DNA from: Mycobacterium sp. OAS707
GTDB taxonomy: Bacteria > Actinomycetota > Actinomycetes > Mycobacteriales > Mycobacteriaceae
Length of the DNA stretch: 64,000 nucleotides
Direction: 5' to 3'
Assembly: GCF_014873705.1 (NCBI RefSeq)
Contig: NZ_JADBDS010000001.1
Span: 1,736,001 to 1,800,000 of the forward strand
The notes under the pieces are model-generated. The model ran no database searches, had not been told where the DNA came from, and saw nothing but the letters and a program-made list of their open reading frames with translations. Each line of letters opens with the position of its first letter. The stretch's first letter is position 1. Of the stretch, positions 18,701-27,431 are shown one piece after another. The translations under genes were made by a program, and so were the position numbers.

Positions 18701-18971
18701 CGATGAGACAGGTATGCATTTCTATGACGCCGAGTTGTTGCGGTTGCGCGCCCACACGACCGACGACTTGGATTCGCGTCGAGCGGACTTGAGCGCCGCC
18801 GCAGACCTGGCGCGCCGTCAGGCCGCGACCATCTTCGAATTGCGCATTGCCGCAGACAGTTTCGAACTCCATGCCGACTCGGCGCATCAGATGCTGATCG
18901 ACGCGCTCGCACGCTTTCCGCAGGGCAGTACCTGGCCCGAACTGACCCGCGCCCGGGCACTTCTCGGGTGA
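15768..18971 (+). CDS. Class III nucleotidyl cyclase-AAA ATPase-TPR signalling protein
   Basis: Large 1067-residue signalling protein. About residues 60-225 form a class III cyclase domain with metal-binding Asp in FADLVGST and in KGDGLLAVFG, and transition-state Asn/Arg in NLAER. The usual purine-selecting Lys three residues before the GD is replaced (ATKGDG), so nucleotide output is uncertain. An AAA/STAND ATPase follows (Walker A GEAGIGKSR about 283, Walker B LLLVEDMHWFDE). The C-terminal 450 residues are TPR-like helices. No LuxR HTH is present at the end, unlike several mycobacterial relatives. GTG start in a GTGA overlap with the 186-residue gene. It probably regulates the co-translated oxidase or the unknown proteins. 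Confidence 0.88.
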   Translation: MTDHVNQPSIDELLDRAVDAINSGDRAAADALAGQVLDLDRTNSDAEELLAAPSGHGEIRRITILFADLVGSTALSTRVEPEIYRTVVGRYRDEVRSIVEQYEGYIGATKGDGLLAVFGHPQAHENDVQRSASAAIDIIRSVSDLSDRVRQQFGFGIDVRVGIHRGVVYLDTAQLDVYGFAANLAERMCGLADPGTVAVSDSIEPLIRDSFELEAQLPERVKGVEGLVRHFRIIGEREVSKVVLGPLIGRRSQIAYLTDRWDEAQSGGLRTPGVVLQGEAGIGKSRLAWAAVEMAERSNAMVLQLIGSPFHSDVGLWPVRRLLERRCRISRTSDPTERLEHLEAEIRRQSLNPATVVPLLAPVLGIDARYGYEQVHAEGRALYEQIVAAVCNYLVACMRDGPVLLLVEDMHWFDEDSAELVNSLLDTDLGGRMLMVMTGRDLASLPDSPKARVFHLNPLTDDESDELIVALHPEMTTDTRGAVRRRCDGIPLYIEEVVAKLKDQQTDAAESVGVPDTLYEALIARLRSSADAVLVGEAAAVIGGRIDRGLLLSVVDLDPQHADRVLRELTDGRVLEPLDEHSWRFRHELIREVAAELSPPSLRRRLHSRVADALAAASDTNPDWPLVARHYEHAERYAEAAKAFRQASTDARRRGALGEARTYLGHAVEQAERSPAGQDRDQLEIALRLRRGFLVSAAEGVASPNAAADFERCLQLSSSHLADDEFFSTLVALYGYYAMRADLDRVERLLQSVRASLTGRRKWFLPYNDAGFGMLAWYRGDFDTARERLEGAASSRNEEGAKELEAVWFMPNEGTASIYTHLALAYYIQGDLASAEAELERTERRCEALAFPQGAFSLAYARQMEVLIRMEAGQLDRAMQVATALANGGMQHGFDSWAMVGAAQQSMISALSSLASDAVDPAELQMHIATITSYVDLWRALAVRSLITIYDAALARLLTAAGQRDAARDRLQIALQLADETGMHFYDAELLRLRAHTTDDLDSRRADLSAAADLARRQAATIFELRIAADSFELHADSAHQMLIDALARFPQGSTWPELTRARALLG

Positions 18972-21025
18972 AGCGGCCGAGAGAAAAGGTCGTCGTCTTC
19001 GGCGGCGGGATGGCCGCGTTGAGCGCTGCATGGCGCCTCAGCGAAGCCGGATGGCGCGACCGCTTCGAATCGATCACCGTGTACCAACGAGGATGGCGCC
19101 TTGGCGGCAAGGGCGCATCCAGCCGCGGTGCCAACGGCCGCATCGAGGAGCACGGTTTACACATTTGGCTCGGATCCTACGAGAACGCTTTCGCGCTTCT
19201 GCGTGACTGCTATGCCGAACTCGACAGGGCAACAACCGATCCCGGCGCGCCGATCCACACCTGGGATCAAGCGATGCTTCCTGCCGACAATTTGGGCCTT
19301 GCTGACCAGTGGGGCGACGATTGGTTGACCTGGCTGGGCACGTTCAGCAGAAACAGCCGGCTGCCAGGCGATCAGGACGGCAACGGTCGCGAGATGACCG
19401 TGGTGGGATTCGTGCAACGCGCGGTGCAGCTCGTGCTCGACTTCGCGGACTCGCAACGAGACGCGACGCCCGTCGGCCTCGCAATGACAACAGCGCCATA
19501 CGCTCCGGGCAGTTGGATCGCAACGGTGCAACGCGCGCTGATCGCGGCCATGCTGACGCTTCCCAATCCACACACCCTCGAAACCACCCCCGTCAAGCTC
19601 TTCGAGCATGCGATGGACGCCATCCGCTGCGCCATCGACTATGACCACCGCCCCGACCACAAACGGTCCTGGTTGTTGATATCGCTCGTCACCTCGGTGG
19701 TCCGCGGCATCATCGTCGACAACCTGGTCACGGATCCGCGCGGCTTCCGCGCCATCAACGACGAGGATTTCGGGCAGTGGATCCTTCGCCATGGCGGACA
19801 CCCTGACGTACTCGAGTTTCCGTTGGTGCGTGGTGTTTACGATCTGGTGTTCGGTTACGAAGAAGCCGATCCCGAACGACCAGCCGTCGCAGCGGGTTTG
19901 ATGATCTTCCTCATCGGTCTGGTGTTGTTCGAGTACAAGGGCGCGATCTTCTGGAAGATGTCTGCGGGAATGGGCGACGTCGTAATCGCACCGCTCTATC
20001 AGGCCTTGCGCCGGCGCGGAGTGGAGTTCGAGTTCTTTCATCGGCTCGACGCGTTGCATCTTGACGCCAACCACCACGCCATCGGAGCGATAACCATTGG
20101 TCGGCAGGTGCGCCTGGCCGGCGGCCGCCGCCATTACGAACCGCTGTCGACCGTTCGTGGGCTTCCCGTATTCCCCGACGCGCCGATCGCCGAACAAATC
20201 GAGCCTCGGCCGGGCATCAAGGACCTCGAATCGCACTTCGGCGACCGCAACGACATCGAGACACGGGTCCTTAAGCGCGGCAAGGATTTCGATCAGGTGG
20301 TGCTCGCCGTGTCGCTCGGCATGATCCCCGTCGTCGCCGATGAACTCATCCGCGATCGACCCGAATGGCGGGAAATGATCAGCCACGTCCGTACTGTCGC
20401 GACGCAGGCATTTCAGATGTGGCTTCAGCCATCCGAACCCGCTCTCGGGTGGCAGGAGCCAGGCGTCACGATCAGCGCCTACCTGAGGCCGTTCGAAACC
20501 TGGGCCTCAATGCCGCAAACGCTGTGGGCAGAGGATTGGCCAGACGACACTCGGCCGGGCACGGTGGCCTACTTCTGCGGCAGCCTCAACGCACCTTGGC
20601 CCGTCACCGAGGAGCCCGACGCATACGTAGAGAGGCATGTGCGCTCAGTGCTCGCACAGGCAACTGCATACGTCGACGCCAACCTCGGCCTCTACTTCCC
20701 CAACGCCGTCGGCGATACAGGGTTCGCGTGGCACCTGCTCTGCGGCGCGGACGGTCAACGCGGTCGCTCGGCGATGGCTACCCAGCACGTCAGCGTGAAC
20801 ATCGATCCGTCAGATCGGTATGTGCAGTCGGTGCCCGGTTCCGATCGGTACCGTCTGCGGCCCGACGAAAGCGGTTACGACAATCTGGTGCTGGCGGGCG
20901 ACTGGACCGATTGCGGTATGAATGCCGGCTGCATCGAGGCCGCCGTCATGTCTGGCCTGCAGGCTGCCAACGCGCTGCTCGCCCGCGGCCGGTATCACCG
21001 CATCCGCGGTTTCTACCTACCTTGA
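18968..21025 (+). CDS. FAD-dependent amine oxidase/desaturase-like protein
   Basis: Flavoprotein of the phytoene desaturase/amine oxidase/hydroxysqualene dehydroxylase superfamily, 685 residues. The N-terminal dinucleotide-binding fold has FGGGMAALSAAWRL (about 12-25), followed by YQRGWRLGGKGAS, the usual FAD-contacting turn. The C-terminal FAD motif is LVLAGDWTDCGMNAGCIEAA (about 638-657). The central substrate domain is long and includes hydrophobic helices (LMIFLIGLVLFEYKG), suggesting a lipid substrate. The GTG start overlaps the cyclase stop (GTGA). With the prenyl synthase this suggests oxidation of an isoprenoid, but the substrate is unproven and crtI or hpnE should not be assigned. 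Confidence 0.85.
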   Translation: MKRPREKVVVFGGGMAALSAAWRLSEAGWRDRFESITVYQRGWRLGGKGASSRGANGRIEEHGLHIWLGSYENAFALLRDCYAELDRATTDPGAPIHTWDQAMLPADNLGLADQWGDDWLTWLGTFSRNSRLPGDQDGNGREMTVVGFVQRAVQLVLDFADSQRDATPVGLAMTTAPYAPGSWIATVQRALIAAMLTLPNPHTLETTPVKLFEHAMDAIRCAIDYDHRPDHKRSWLLISLVTSVVRGIIVDNLVTDPRGFRAINDEDFGQWILRHGGHPDVLEFPLVRGVYDLVFGYEEADPERPAVAAGLMIFLIGLVLFEYKGAIFWKMSAGMGDVVIAPLYQALRRRGVEFEFFHRLDALHLDANHHAIGAITIGRQVRLAGGRRHYEPLSTVRGLPVFPDAPIAEQIEPRPGIKDLESHFGDRNDIETRVLKRGKDFDQVVLAVSLGMIPVVADELIRDRPEWREMISHVRTVATQAFQMWLQPSEPALGWQEPGVTISAYLRPFETWASMPQTLWAEDWPDDTRPGTVAYFCGSLNAPWPVTEEPDAYVERHVRSVLAQATAYVDANLGLYFPNAVGDTGFAWHLLCGADGQRGRSAMATQHVSVNIDPSDRYVQSVPGSDRYRLRPDESGYDNLVLAGDWTDCGMNAGCIEAAVMSGLQAANALLARGRYHRIRGFYLP

Positions 21026-21031
21026 ATTCGC

Positions 21032-21595
21032 TCACTCGCCTTTAGACCGGCGCTCGCGATACGCCGCCACATGCTGGCGGTTGCCGCAGTTGCCGGTGTC
21101 GCAGAACTTGCCCGACCGGTTGCGCGACAGGTCGATCAGCACCGCTTCGCAGTCCGGCGCCGCGCAGACCTTCAGCCGTCGCAGTTCCCCGATGCGGATC
21201 AGGTCGGCAAGCGCCATCGCGAACTCGGCCCCCATCCGCTGCCAGAGCGGATCGTGCTGTGACGCCAGGTGCAGATGCCACTCCGGCATCTCGGGGTGAC
21301 GGGTCAGCCACGGCGACGCCTTGGTGTCGCTCAGCAGCCCGTTGACCTGCTCGACGGTCCGGACCTCGTCGTCGGCGGTCGCCCAGATCAGGCCCAGCCG
21401 CTCGCGCAGCCGATGAATGGACGTCAGCTCGGCGCTGTCGTGGTCACGCCGACCGGTATAGCCCCAGCCATCCAGAAACGCCTCGAGAGCGGCGGCGTCA
21501 TGGAGATGCTCACCATCCACCCGATCGCTGTTGATCAGGGCACATGCCGCGCGCAGGGTGATCTCGGTGTCATGACTGAAAAGCATTTGACCCAT
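21032..21595 (-). CDS. CGNR zinc-finger transcriptional regulator (ABATE domain)
   Basis: Putative stress-responsive DNA-binding protein of 187 residues. The N-terminal ABATE domain covers about 1-125. The C-terminal CGNR zinc finger has Cys ligands in CAAPDC and KFCDTGNCGNRQH, followed by a basic tail (RERRSKGE). The ATG at 21595 is chosen because GGGAAGGGG lies just upstream; a start ten codons earlier has none. It is divergent from the EamA exporter with a 66-bp interval, so it probably regulates that transporter. Confidence 0.88.
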   Translation of the reverse strand: MGQMLFSHDTEITLRAACALINSDRVDGEHLHDAAALEAFLDGWGYTGRRDHDSAELTSIHRLRERLGLIWATADDEVRTVEQVNGLLSDTKASPWLTRHPEMPEWHLHLASQHDPLWQRMGAEFAMALADLIRIGELRRLKVCAAPDCEAVLIDLSRNRSGKFCDTGNCGNRQHVAAYRERRSKGE

Positions 21596-21661
21596 GACCC
21601 CTTCCCGGCGTAGCGTCACGACCAAAGCAGATTTTACTCATTACATCCCGGAGGTGCACCC

Positions 21662-22657
21662 ATGGCGACCACACAGCCAACGGTTGACCACTTCCGAGTC
21701 GGTCTGTTGCTCGCGGTCGGGTCCGCCTTCGCCTTCGGCTGCTCCGGGCCGTTTGCCAAGTCGTTGATGGAGGCGGGCTGGAGCCCGACGGCCGCTGTCA
21801 CCGCACGCCTCGCCGGCGGCGCCCTGCTGATGATCATCTTCGCCACAGTCCTGAAACCCGGTTGGGTCTGCGAGGCACTGCAGCACAGCAAGACCGTAGT
21901 CGCCTACGGACTGATCCCCATTGCGGGCGCGCAGCTCTGCTATTTCAATGCCGTGGCGCACATGTCCGTCGGCGTCGCACTGCTATTGGAGTACACCGCC
22001 CCGATCCTGGTGGTCGGGTGGGTCTGGGCCACCAGTCGACGCAGGCCAAGCGCACTGACGCTGACCGGAGTCGCCCTGGCAATCGTCGGAATCATGTTGG
22101 TACTCAACGTTTTTGCGGGCGCCCACATCAATTTGGTCGGCGTCGGCTGGGCGCTGGCCGCCGCCGTGTGCGCCGCCTGCTACTTCTTGATGTCCTCCTC
22201 GGTGGCCGCCGACGGAGACGGCCTGAACTCGATCACGCTTGCGACCGCAGGCCTGATTGTCGGCGCTGCGGCCGTCGCGACCCTGGGTGTCACCGGGCTG
22301 ATGCCGTTGACGTTCACCACCACCGAGGCCGTGGTCGCGGGGTGGACGATGTCGTGGCTGGTGCCCGTCATCGCGCTGGCCCTGATTCCCACCGCCATCG
22401 CTTACACGCTCGGCATCATGGGCATCGCCCGGTTGCAGCCGCGATTCGCGTCTCTGGTCGGCCTCTCCGAGGTCATGTTCGCCGTGCTGGCCGCCTGGGT
22501 TTTGCTGGGCGAGGCCGTGACGCCGACACAGGCGATCGGCGGTGTCGTCGTTTTGGTCGGGCTGACGCTCGCTCGGCAGGGCGATCGGACCGAGAAGCTG
22601 GCCGAATTGACGCTGGCGGAAAGCCTGCCCTCTGACCAAACGGTTGGCCGGAGCTGA
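21662..22657 (+). CDS. EamA/DMT family transporter (RhtA-like)
   Basis: Ten-helix drug/metabolite transporter superfamily exporter, 331 residues, with two internally repeated EamA domains (about 12-150 and 160-300). Strongly hydrophobic helices alternate with short loops, and GGVVVLVGLTLARQG at the end is typical of the RhtA group. The ribosome-binding site CGGAGGTG precedes the ATG. The substrate may be an amino acid, purine or related metabolite; it cannot be told from sequence. Probably under control of the divergent CGNR protein. Confidence 0.88.
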   Translation: MATTQPTVDHFRVGLLLAVGSAFAFGCSGPFAKSLMEAGWSPTAAVTARLAGGALLMIIFATVLKPGWVCEALQHSKTVVAYGLIPIAGAQLCYFNAVAHMSVGVALLLEYTAPILVVGWVWATSRRRPSALTLTGVALAIVGIMLVLNVFAGAHINLVGVGWALAAAVCAACYFLMSSSVAADGDGLNSITLATAGLIVGAAAVATLGVTGLMPLTFTTTEAVVAGWTMSWLVPVIALALIPTAIAYTLGIMGIARLQPRFASLVGLSEVMFAVLAAWVLLGEAVTPTQAIGGVVVLVGLTLARQGDRTEKLAELTLAESLPSDQTVGRS

Positions 22658-22666
22658 TCTCGATAT

Positions 22667-23341
22667 GTGAAGATGACCGGCGTGACTTTGCTCAAGATGT
22701 CAGGCCGGCTCGCCGCGATCACCGCGGCCGTGGTTTGCGCGGCCACCCCCCTGGCCGTCGCACCGTCGGCGACCGCAGACCCATGCCCCGACATCGAGGT
22801 CATCTTCGCGCGCGGCACCAACGATGCGCCCGGCCTCGGCAACCCCGGCCAGGCCTTCGCTGACACGCTGCGAGGGCTCGTCGGTGGCCGCACCATGACC
22901 ACCTACGCGGTGAACTACCCCGCCAGCTACGACTTCCTCGCCGCAGCAGACGGCGCCAATGACGCCGCCGCTCGCATCGCGACGATGGCCGCCTCATGCC
23001 CGTCCACGAAGCTCGTACTCGGCGGATATTCGCAGGGCGCGGCGGTCGTCGACATGCTGGCCGGCATTCCGCCGCTTGGCAACAAGATCGGCGAGATCGG
23101 TTCGGCGCCCCCGCTCGCGAACAACCTCGTCCCCAACGTCGCCGCGGTCGCGGTGTTCGGCAACCCGGCGACGAAGTTCAGCAATCCGATCACTGGATCG
23201 GTGTTCGGCGGGCGCGCGATCGACCTGTGCAAGGACGGCGACCCGATCTGCTCACGGGGCCGCAACCCGTTCGCTCACAGCGATTATGTGAGCGCAGGCC
23301 TGACGGATCAGGCCGCGCGCTATGTCGCGGGCATAATTTAG
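22667..23341 (+). CDS. Secreted cutinase-family serine esterase 1
   Basis: Secreted alpha/beta hydrolase of the cutinase-like family (carboxylester or lipid ester hydrolysis in the cell envelope or outside). A signal peptide is visible (about 1-37, ending SATA). Catalytic Ser lies in GGYSQGAAV, Asp in CKDGDPIC and His in FAHSDY. The paired Cys (near residues 40 and 108; DLC...PIC) form the usual disulfides. Start is the GTG at 22667; ATG at 22673 is an alternative. The first of three tandem paralogues occupying the position of cut3/cut4 beside ESX-4 and truA in M. tuberculosis. Confidence 0.92.
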   Translation: MKMTGVTLLKMSGRLAAITAAVVCAATPLAVAPSATADPCPDIEVIFARGTNDAPGLGNPGQAFADTLRGLVGGRTMTTYAVNYPASYDFLAAADGANDAAARIATMAASCPSTKLVLGGYSQGAAVVDMLAGIPPLGNKIGEIGSAPPLANNLVPNVAAVAVFGNPATKFSNPITGSVFGGRAIDLCKDGDPICSRGRNPFAHSDYVSAGLTDQAARYVAGII

Positions 23342-23365
23342 CCTGTCTACGCGCTAAAATTCCTT

Positions 23366-24010
23366 GTGCATTCGAGACGACTTCGCCGCTTCGCCATCGC
23401 TTCAGCCGCTGTGCTCGCATCAGTGGTGTCGCCCATGCCAACTGGGATCGCGTCGGCCGACGACTGCCCTGACATCGAGGTGGTCTTCGCCCGCGGTACC
23501 AATGACGCCCCGGGCCTTGGGAATGTCGGCGGCGCGTTCGTCGACTCGTTGCGAAGCAAGGTCGGCGGCAGGTCCGTCGGCGCGTACGCGGTGAACTACC
23601 CCGCCAGTTTCGACTTCCTCGCCGCGGCCGACGGGGCCAACGACATGAGCTCCCATATCCAGTTCATGGTCGACAACTGCCCGAACACCAGGCTGGTGCT
23701 GGGCGGCTACTCGCAGGGCGCGGCGGTGGTCGACGTCATCGCCGCAGTGCCGCTGCCCGTTCTCGGCTTCAACAACCCGCTGCCACCCAACGCGCCCGAT
23801 CATGTTGCGGCCGTCGCGGCGTTCGGAAATCCGTCGGCCAAACTGGGGCTGCCGCTCACGGTCAGTCCGGTGTGGGGCGGCCGGGCGATCGATCTGTGCA
23901 ACGGCGGTGACCCGATCTGCCAGACCGACGGGGAAAGCCTGGCTTCACACCGCTCCTATGTGGGTGGGCCGACCAGCCAAGCCGCGGGCTTTGCCGCGGG
24001 CCTGCTCTAG
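23366..24010 (+). CDS. Secreted cutinase-family serine esterase 2
   Basis: Close paralogue of the preceding gene, 214 residues. Basic N-terminus and signal peptide (about 1-31, ending GIASA). The mature protein begins DDCPDIEVVFARGTNDAPG, nearly identical to copy 1. Triad Ser in GGYSQGAAV, Asp in CNGGDPIC, His in LASHRSY. The start is taken as the GTG at 23366; no clear ribosome-binding site. The 24-bp gap from copy 1 suggests one transcript. Sequence similarity is concentrated around the catalytic core, consistent with local tandem duplication. Confidence 0.92.
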   Translation: MHSRRLRRFAIASAAVLASVVSPMPTGIASADDCPDIEVVFARGTNDAPGLGNVGGAFVDSLRSKVGGRSVGAYAVNYPASFDFLAAADGANDMSSHIQFMVDNCPNTRLVLGGYSQGAAVVDVIAAVPLPVLGFNNPLPPNAPDHVAAVAAFGNPSAKLGLPLTVSPVWGGRAIDLCNGGDPICQTDGESLASHRSYVGGPTSQAAGFAAGLL

Positions 24011-24063
24011 CCGCGACGATAAATTGACGGTTACGTTCACAGCATTCCGTTAGGATCGCGGGA

Positions 24064-24759
24064 GTGGGGATTGATCTTGACTCTCGTCGTTGGACCCGTC
24101 GGTGCGCATTCGTAGCCATTGCGGTGGTTGTTGCCGTTGCCGGGCTGATCGCACCTGCCACAGTTCCGGCGCCGGGGGTGATCCCGTCAGCGTCTGCGGC
24201 CTGCCCCGCCGTCGAGGTCATCTTCGCCCGAGGCCGGTTGGAGTCTCCGGGCGTCGGCGCCCTGGGTAACGCGTTCATCAGCGCGCTGCGGGCGAAGACG
24301 AACAAGAACGTCGGTGTGTACGCGGTGCAGTATCCCGCCGACAATCAGATCGACGTCGGCGCCAACGACATGAGCGCGCATATCCAGTCGATGATGAACA
24401 ACTGCCCCGACACCAGGCTGGTGCTGGGCGGTTACTCGCTCGGTGCAGCGGTCACCGACGTCGTCCTCGCCCTGCCGTTCAACTTCTTCGGATTCAAGAA
24501 CCCGCTGCCGGCGGGCGCCGACACCCACATCGCCGCCGTCGCACTGTTCGGCAACGGGTCGGCATGGGTGGGACCGATCACGAACTTCAACCCGCTCTAC
24601 AGCGAGCGGACCATCGAGTTGTGCCACGGCGCGGATCCGATCTGCAACCCGGCCGATCCCGACACCTGGCAAGACAACTGGCCCGCCCATCTCGCCAGCG
24701 CCTACATCAGCGCCGGCATGGCGAACCAGGCCGCCGACTTCGTCGCCGCCCGGGTCTAG
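24064..24759 (+). CDS. Secreted cutinase-family serine esterase 3 (divergent copy)
   Basis: Third cutinase-like paralogue, 231 residues. It has a longer hydrophobic signal segment (about 13-45) and the nucleophile motif GGYSLGAAV, with Leu where copies 1 and 2 have Gln. Asp (CHGADPIC) and His (WPAHLASAY) are retained. The insert after the first strand is shorter ([11 protein letters not shown]), so the substrate pocket probably differs. GTG at 24064. The 3' end overlaps the convergent truA by 4 bases. Confidence 0.9.
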   Translation: MGIDLDSRRWTRRCAFVAIAVVVAVAGLIAPATVPAPGVIPSASAACPAVEVIFARGRLESPGVGALGNAFISALRAKTNKNVGVYAVQYPADNQIDVGANDMSAHIQSMMNNCPDTRLVLGGYSLGAAVTDVVLALPFNFFGFKNPLPAGADTHIAAVALFGNGSAWVGPITNFNPLYSERTIELCHGADPICNPADPDTWQDNWPAHLASAYISAGMANQAADFVAARV

Positions 24760-25625
24760 TCGACCACCCGCAGTTCGCGCGTGACTTTCGTGCGCGCCTC
24801 GAGTTCGTCGTCGGGCGGGTAGTCGACGCCGACAAGGGTCAGGCCGCGGGGCGGCGCCGCGGCGAAATCGCTCGACCGCTGCGTCGACGTCAAAAGCCCC
24901 GCGCACCAATCCGGTTCGCGCCGATGCTCGCCGACCGCAAGCAGCGCGCCGACCAATGACCGCACCATCGACCAGCAGAAGGCGTCGGCGCTGACATATG
25001 CGGTGACGCGGTCGCCTTCGCGGGACCAGTCCAGGCGCTGCAGATCACGGATCGTGGTGGCACCTTCACGCTGACGGCAGAACGCGGCGAAGTCGTGCAG
25101 CCCCAACAGATGTCGTGATGCCGCCGACATCGCATCGACATCGAGCGCCCTCGGCCATGCCGTGACAAAGCGCGCCTCCCGCGGCTCGACTCCGTACGGC
25201 GCGGTCGAGAGCCGATAGACGTAGTGGCGACGCAGCGCCGAGAACCGGGCGTCGAAACCCGCTGCGGCACGGCCGATATCGAGCACACGTACATCGGCGG
25301 GCAAGAACCGTCCTAAGCGTCGGACGAGCGGCAGGAACTCACTGTCGTCTGGGCGGGTGGCACGGGGATATGCGTGCGTCAGCGCATCGGCAGGCACGTC
25401 GACGTGAGCGACCTGCCCGGTCGCATGCACCCCGGCATCGGTGCGGCCGGCCGCGCGCAGCACTACCGGTACCCGGAACACCGTCGACAGCGCCGCGTCG
25501 AGAACCCCCGCGACGGTCCGTTGCCCCGCCTGAACCGCCCAGCCCGCGAATTCGGTTCCGTCGTAAGCGATATCGAGCCGAAGACGAACAAACCCGCCAC
25601 CGGAATCGATGGCGGGTTTGTTCAC
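24756..25625 (-). CDS. truA: tRNA pseudouridine(38-40) synthase TruA
   Basis: Isomerises uridines 38-40 in the anticodon stem of several tRNAs. Catalytic Asp63 is in GRTDAGVHA. The N-terminal strand [14 protein letters not shown] and the C-terminal [11 protein letters not shown] helix are family hallmarks. 289 residues. The start is GTG at 25625, ten bases after the rplQ stop, the usual mycobacterial order. A perfect 14-bp hairpin spans the start codon and first 13 codons (see separate entry), which may attenuate expression from the rplQ transcript or block initiation. Confidence 0.95.
   Translation of the reverse strand: MNKPAIDSGGGFVRLRLDIAYDGTEFAGWAVQAGQRTVAGVLDAALSTVFRVPVVLRAAGRTDAGVHATGQVAHVDVPADALTHAYPRATRPDDSEFLPLVRRLGRFLPADVRVLDIGRAAAGFDARFSALRRHYVYRLSTAPYGVEPREARFVTAWPRALDVDAMSAASRHLLGLHDFAAFCRQREGATTIRDLQRLDWSREGDRVTAYVSADAFCWSMVRSLVGALLAVGEHRREPDWCAGLLTSTQRSSDFAAAPPRGLTLVGVDYPPDDELEARTKVTRELRVVD
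25586..25623 (-). terminator. Perfect hairpin over the truA start (terminator or attenuator)
   Basis: Arms GAACAAACCCGCCA (25586-25599) and TGGCGGGTTTGTTC (25610-25623) are exactly complementary over 14 bp with a 10-base loop. On the minus strand the second arm ends in TTTGTTC, a U-rich end, 13 bases after the rplQ stop. It fits a rho-independent terminator for the alpha operon, yet includes the truA start codon. Confidence 0.6.
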
Positions 25626-25635
25626 AGCTGCGTCA

Positions 25636-26247
25636 CTACTTGGCGTCGTCGGCCTCGTCCTCGGCCTTGTCCTCGGCGGCCTCGGCGACCTCTTCGGCGG
25701 CCTCAGCGGTCTGAGCGTCCTCGATGGCCGCGTCTTCCACCTTGGCGTCCTCGACTGACTCCACCTCGGTCGGGCCCTCGGCAGCCTCGGGCTCGACCGC
25801 AGCCTGCGGTGCGGCCGCAGCCGCGACGGGCTGCTCGGTCTTCTTCGAGCCAGCGGAGCGACGGGCCCGGTTGGCCTCCGAGGTCACCGTCTTCTCCCGC
25901 ACCAGCTCGATGACGGCCATCGGGGCGTTGTCGCCCTTGCGTGCCTCCACCTTGATGATGCGGGTGTAGCCGCCCTCACGGTCGGCGTAAAACGGTGCGA
26001 TCTCGGCGAACAACGCGTGCACCACGTCCTTGTCGCGGATCTTCTTCATCACCTCGCGCCGATTGTGCAGCGCGCCCTTCTTGGCGTGGGTGATCAGCTT
26101 CTCCGCGTAGGGGCGCAACGCCCGAGCCTTGGGCTCGGTCGTCTTGATCCGGCCGTGCTCGAAGAGCGAGGTGGCCAGGTTGGCCAACAGCGCCTTCTGG
26201 TGCGAGGACGACCCGCCGAGGCGAGGACCCTTGGTGGGCTTGGGCAT
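25636..26247 (-). CDS. rplQ: 50S ribosomal protein L17
   Basis: Large-subunit protein lining the exit tunnel region. The L17 core (about residues 1-120) begins [20 protein letters not shown] with the conserved [10 protein letters not shown] segment. A C-terminal extension of about 75 residues is rich in Ala, Glu and Asp, as in mycobacterial L17, and is longer here (203 residues in all) than my recollection of M. tuberculosis L17 (180). AGGAG precedes the ATG. Last of the alpha operon genes. Confidence 0.98.
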   Translation of the reverse strand: MPKPTKGPRLGGSSSHQKALLANLATSLFEHGRIKTTEPKARALRPYAEKLITHAKKGALHNRREVMKKIRDKDVVHALFAEIAPFYADREGGYTRIIKVEARKGDNAPMAVIELVREKTVTSEANRARRSAGSKKTEQPVAAAAAPQAAVEPEAAEGPTEVESVEDAKVEDAAIEDAQTAEAAEEVAEAAEDKAEDEADDAK

Positions 26248-26302
26248 TGCTACTCCTAATTGGGGCCGGTCCCCGTATCAGGTAGGACCGGGACGGGTTT
26301 TC

Positions 26303-27370
<1,068 letters not shown>

Positions 27371-27401
27371 TCACGACACCCGCTATTTGATGCCGTGTTT
27401 C

Positions 27402-27424
27402 CCGGCCGCTATCCGAGCGGCCGG
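27402..27424 (-). other. Strong hairpin between rpsD and rpoA
   Basis: Perfect 9-bp stem CCGGCCGCT/AGCGGCCGG with a 5-base loop in the 76-bp rpsD-rpoA gap. No U-tract follows, so it is more likely an mRNA-processing, stabilising or attenuation element than a full terminator. It could set rpoA levels relative to upstream ribosomal proteins. Confidence 0.5.
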
Positions 27425-27431
27425 AAAGTCT

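Noticed and set aside
18968..21025. Naming the FAD oxidase as phytoene desaturase (crtI) or hydroxysqualene dehydroxylase (hpnE)
   Set aside because: The cofactor motifs fit the superfamily, but length, central domain and the absence of crtB/hpnC/hpnD neighbours do not support a specific substrate.
26266..26291. CCGGTCC/GGACCGG stem between rpoA and rplQ as a terminator
   Set aside because: Only 7 bp with a 12-base loop and no U-tract in an operon expected to be cotranscribed; too weak to annotate.
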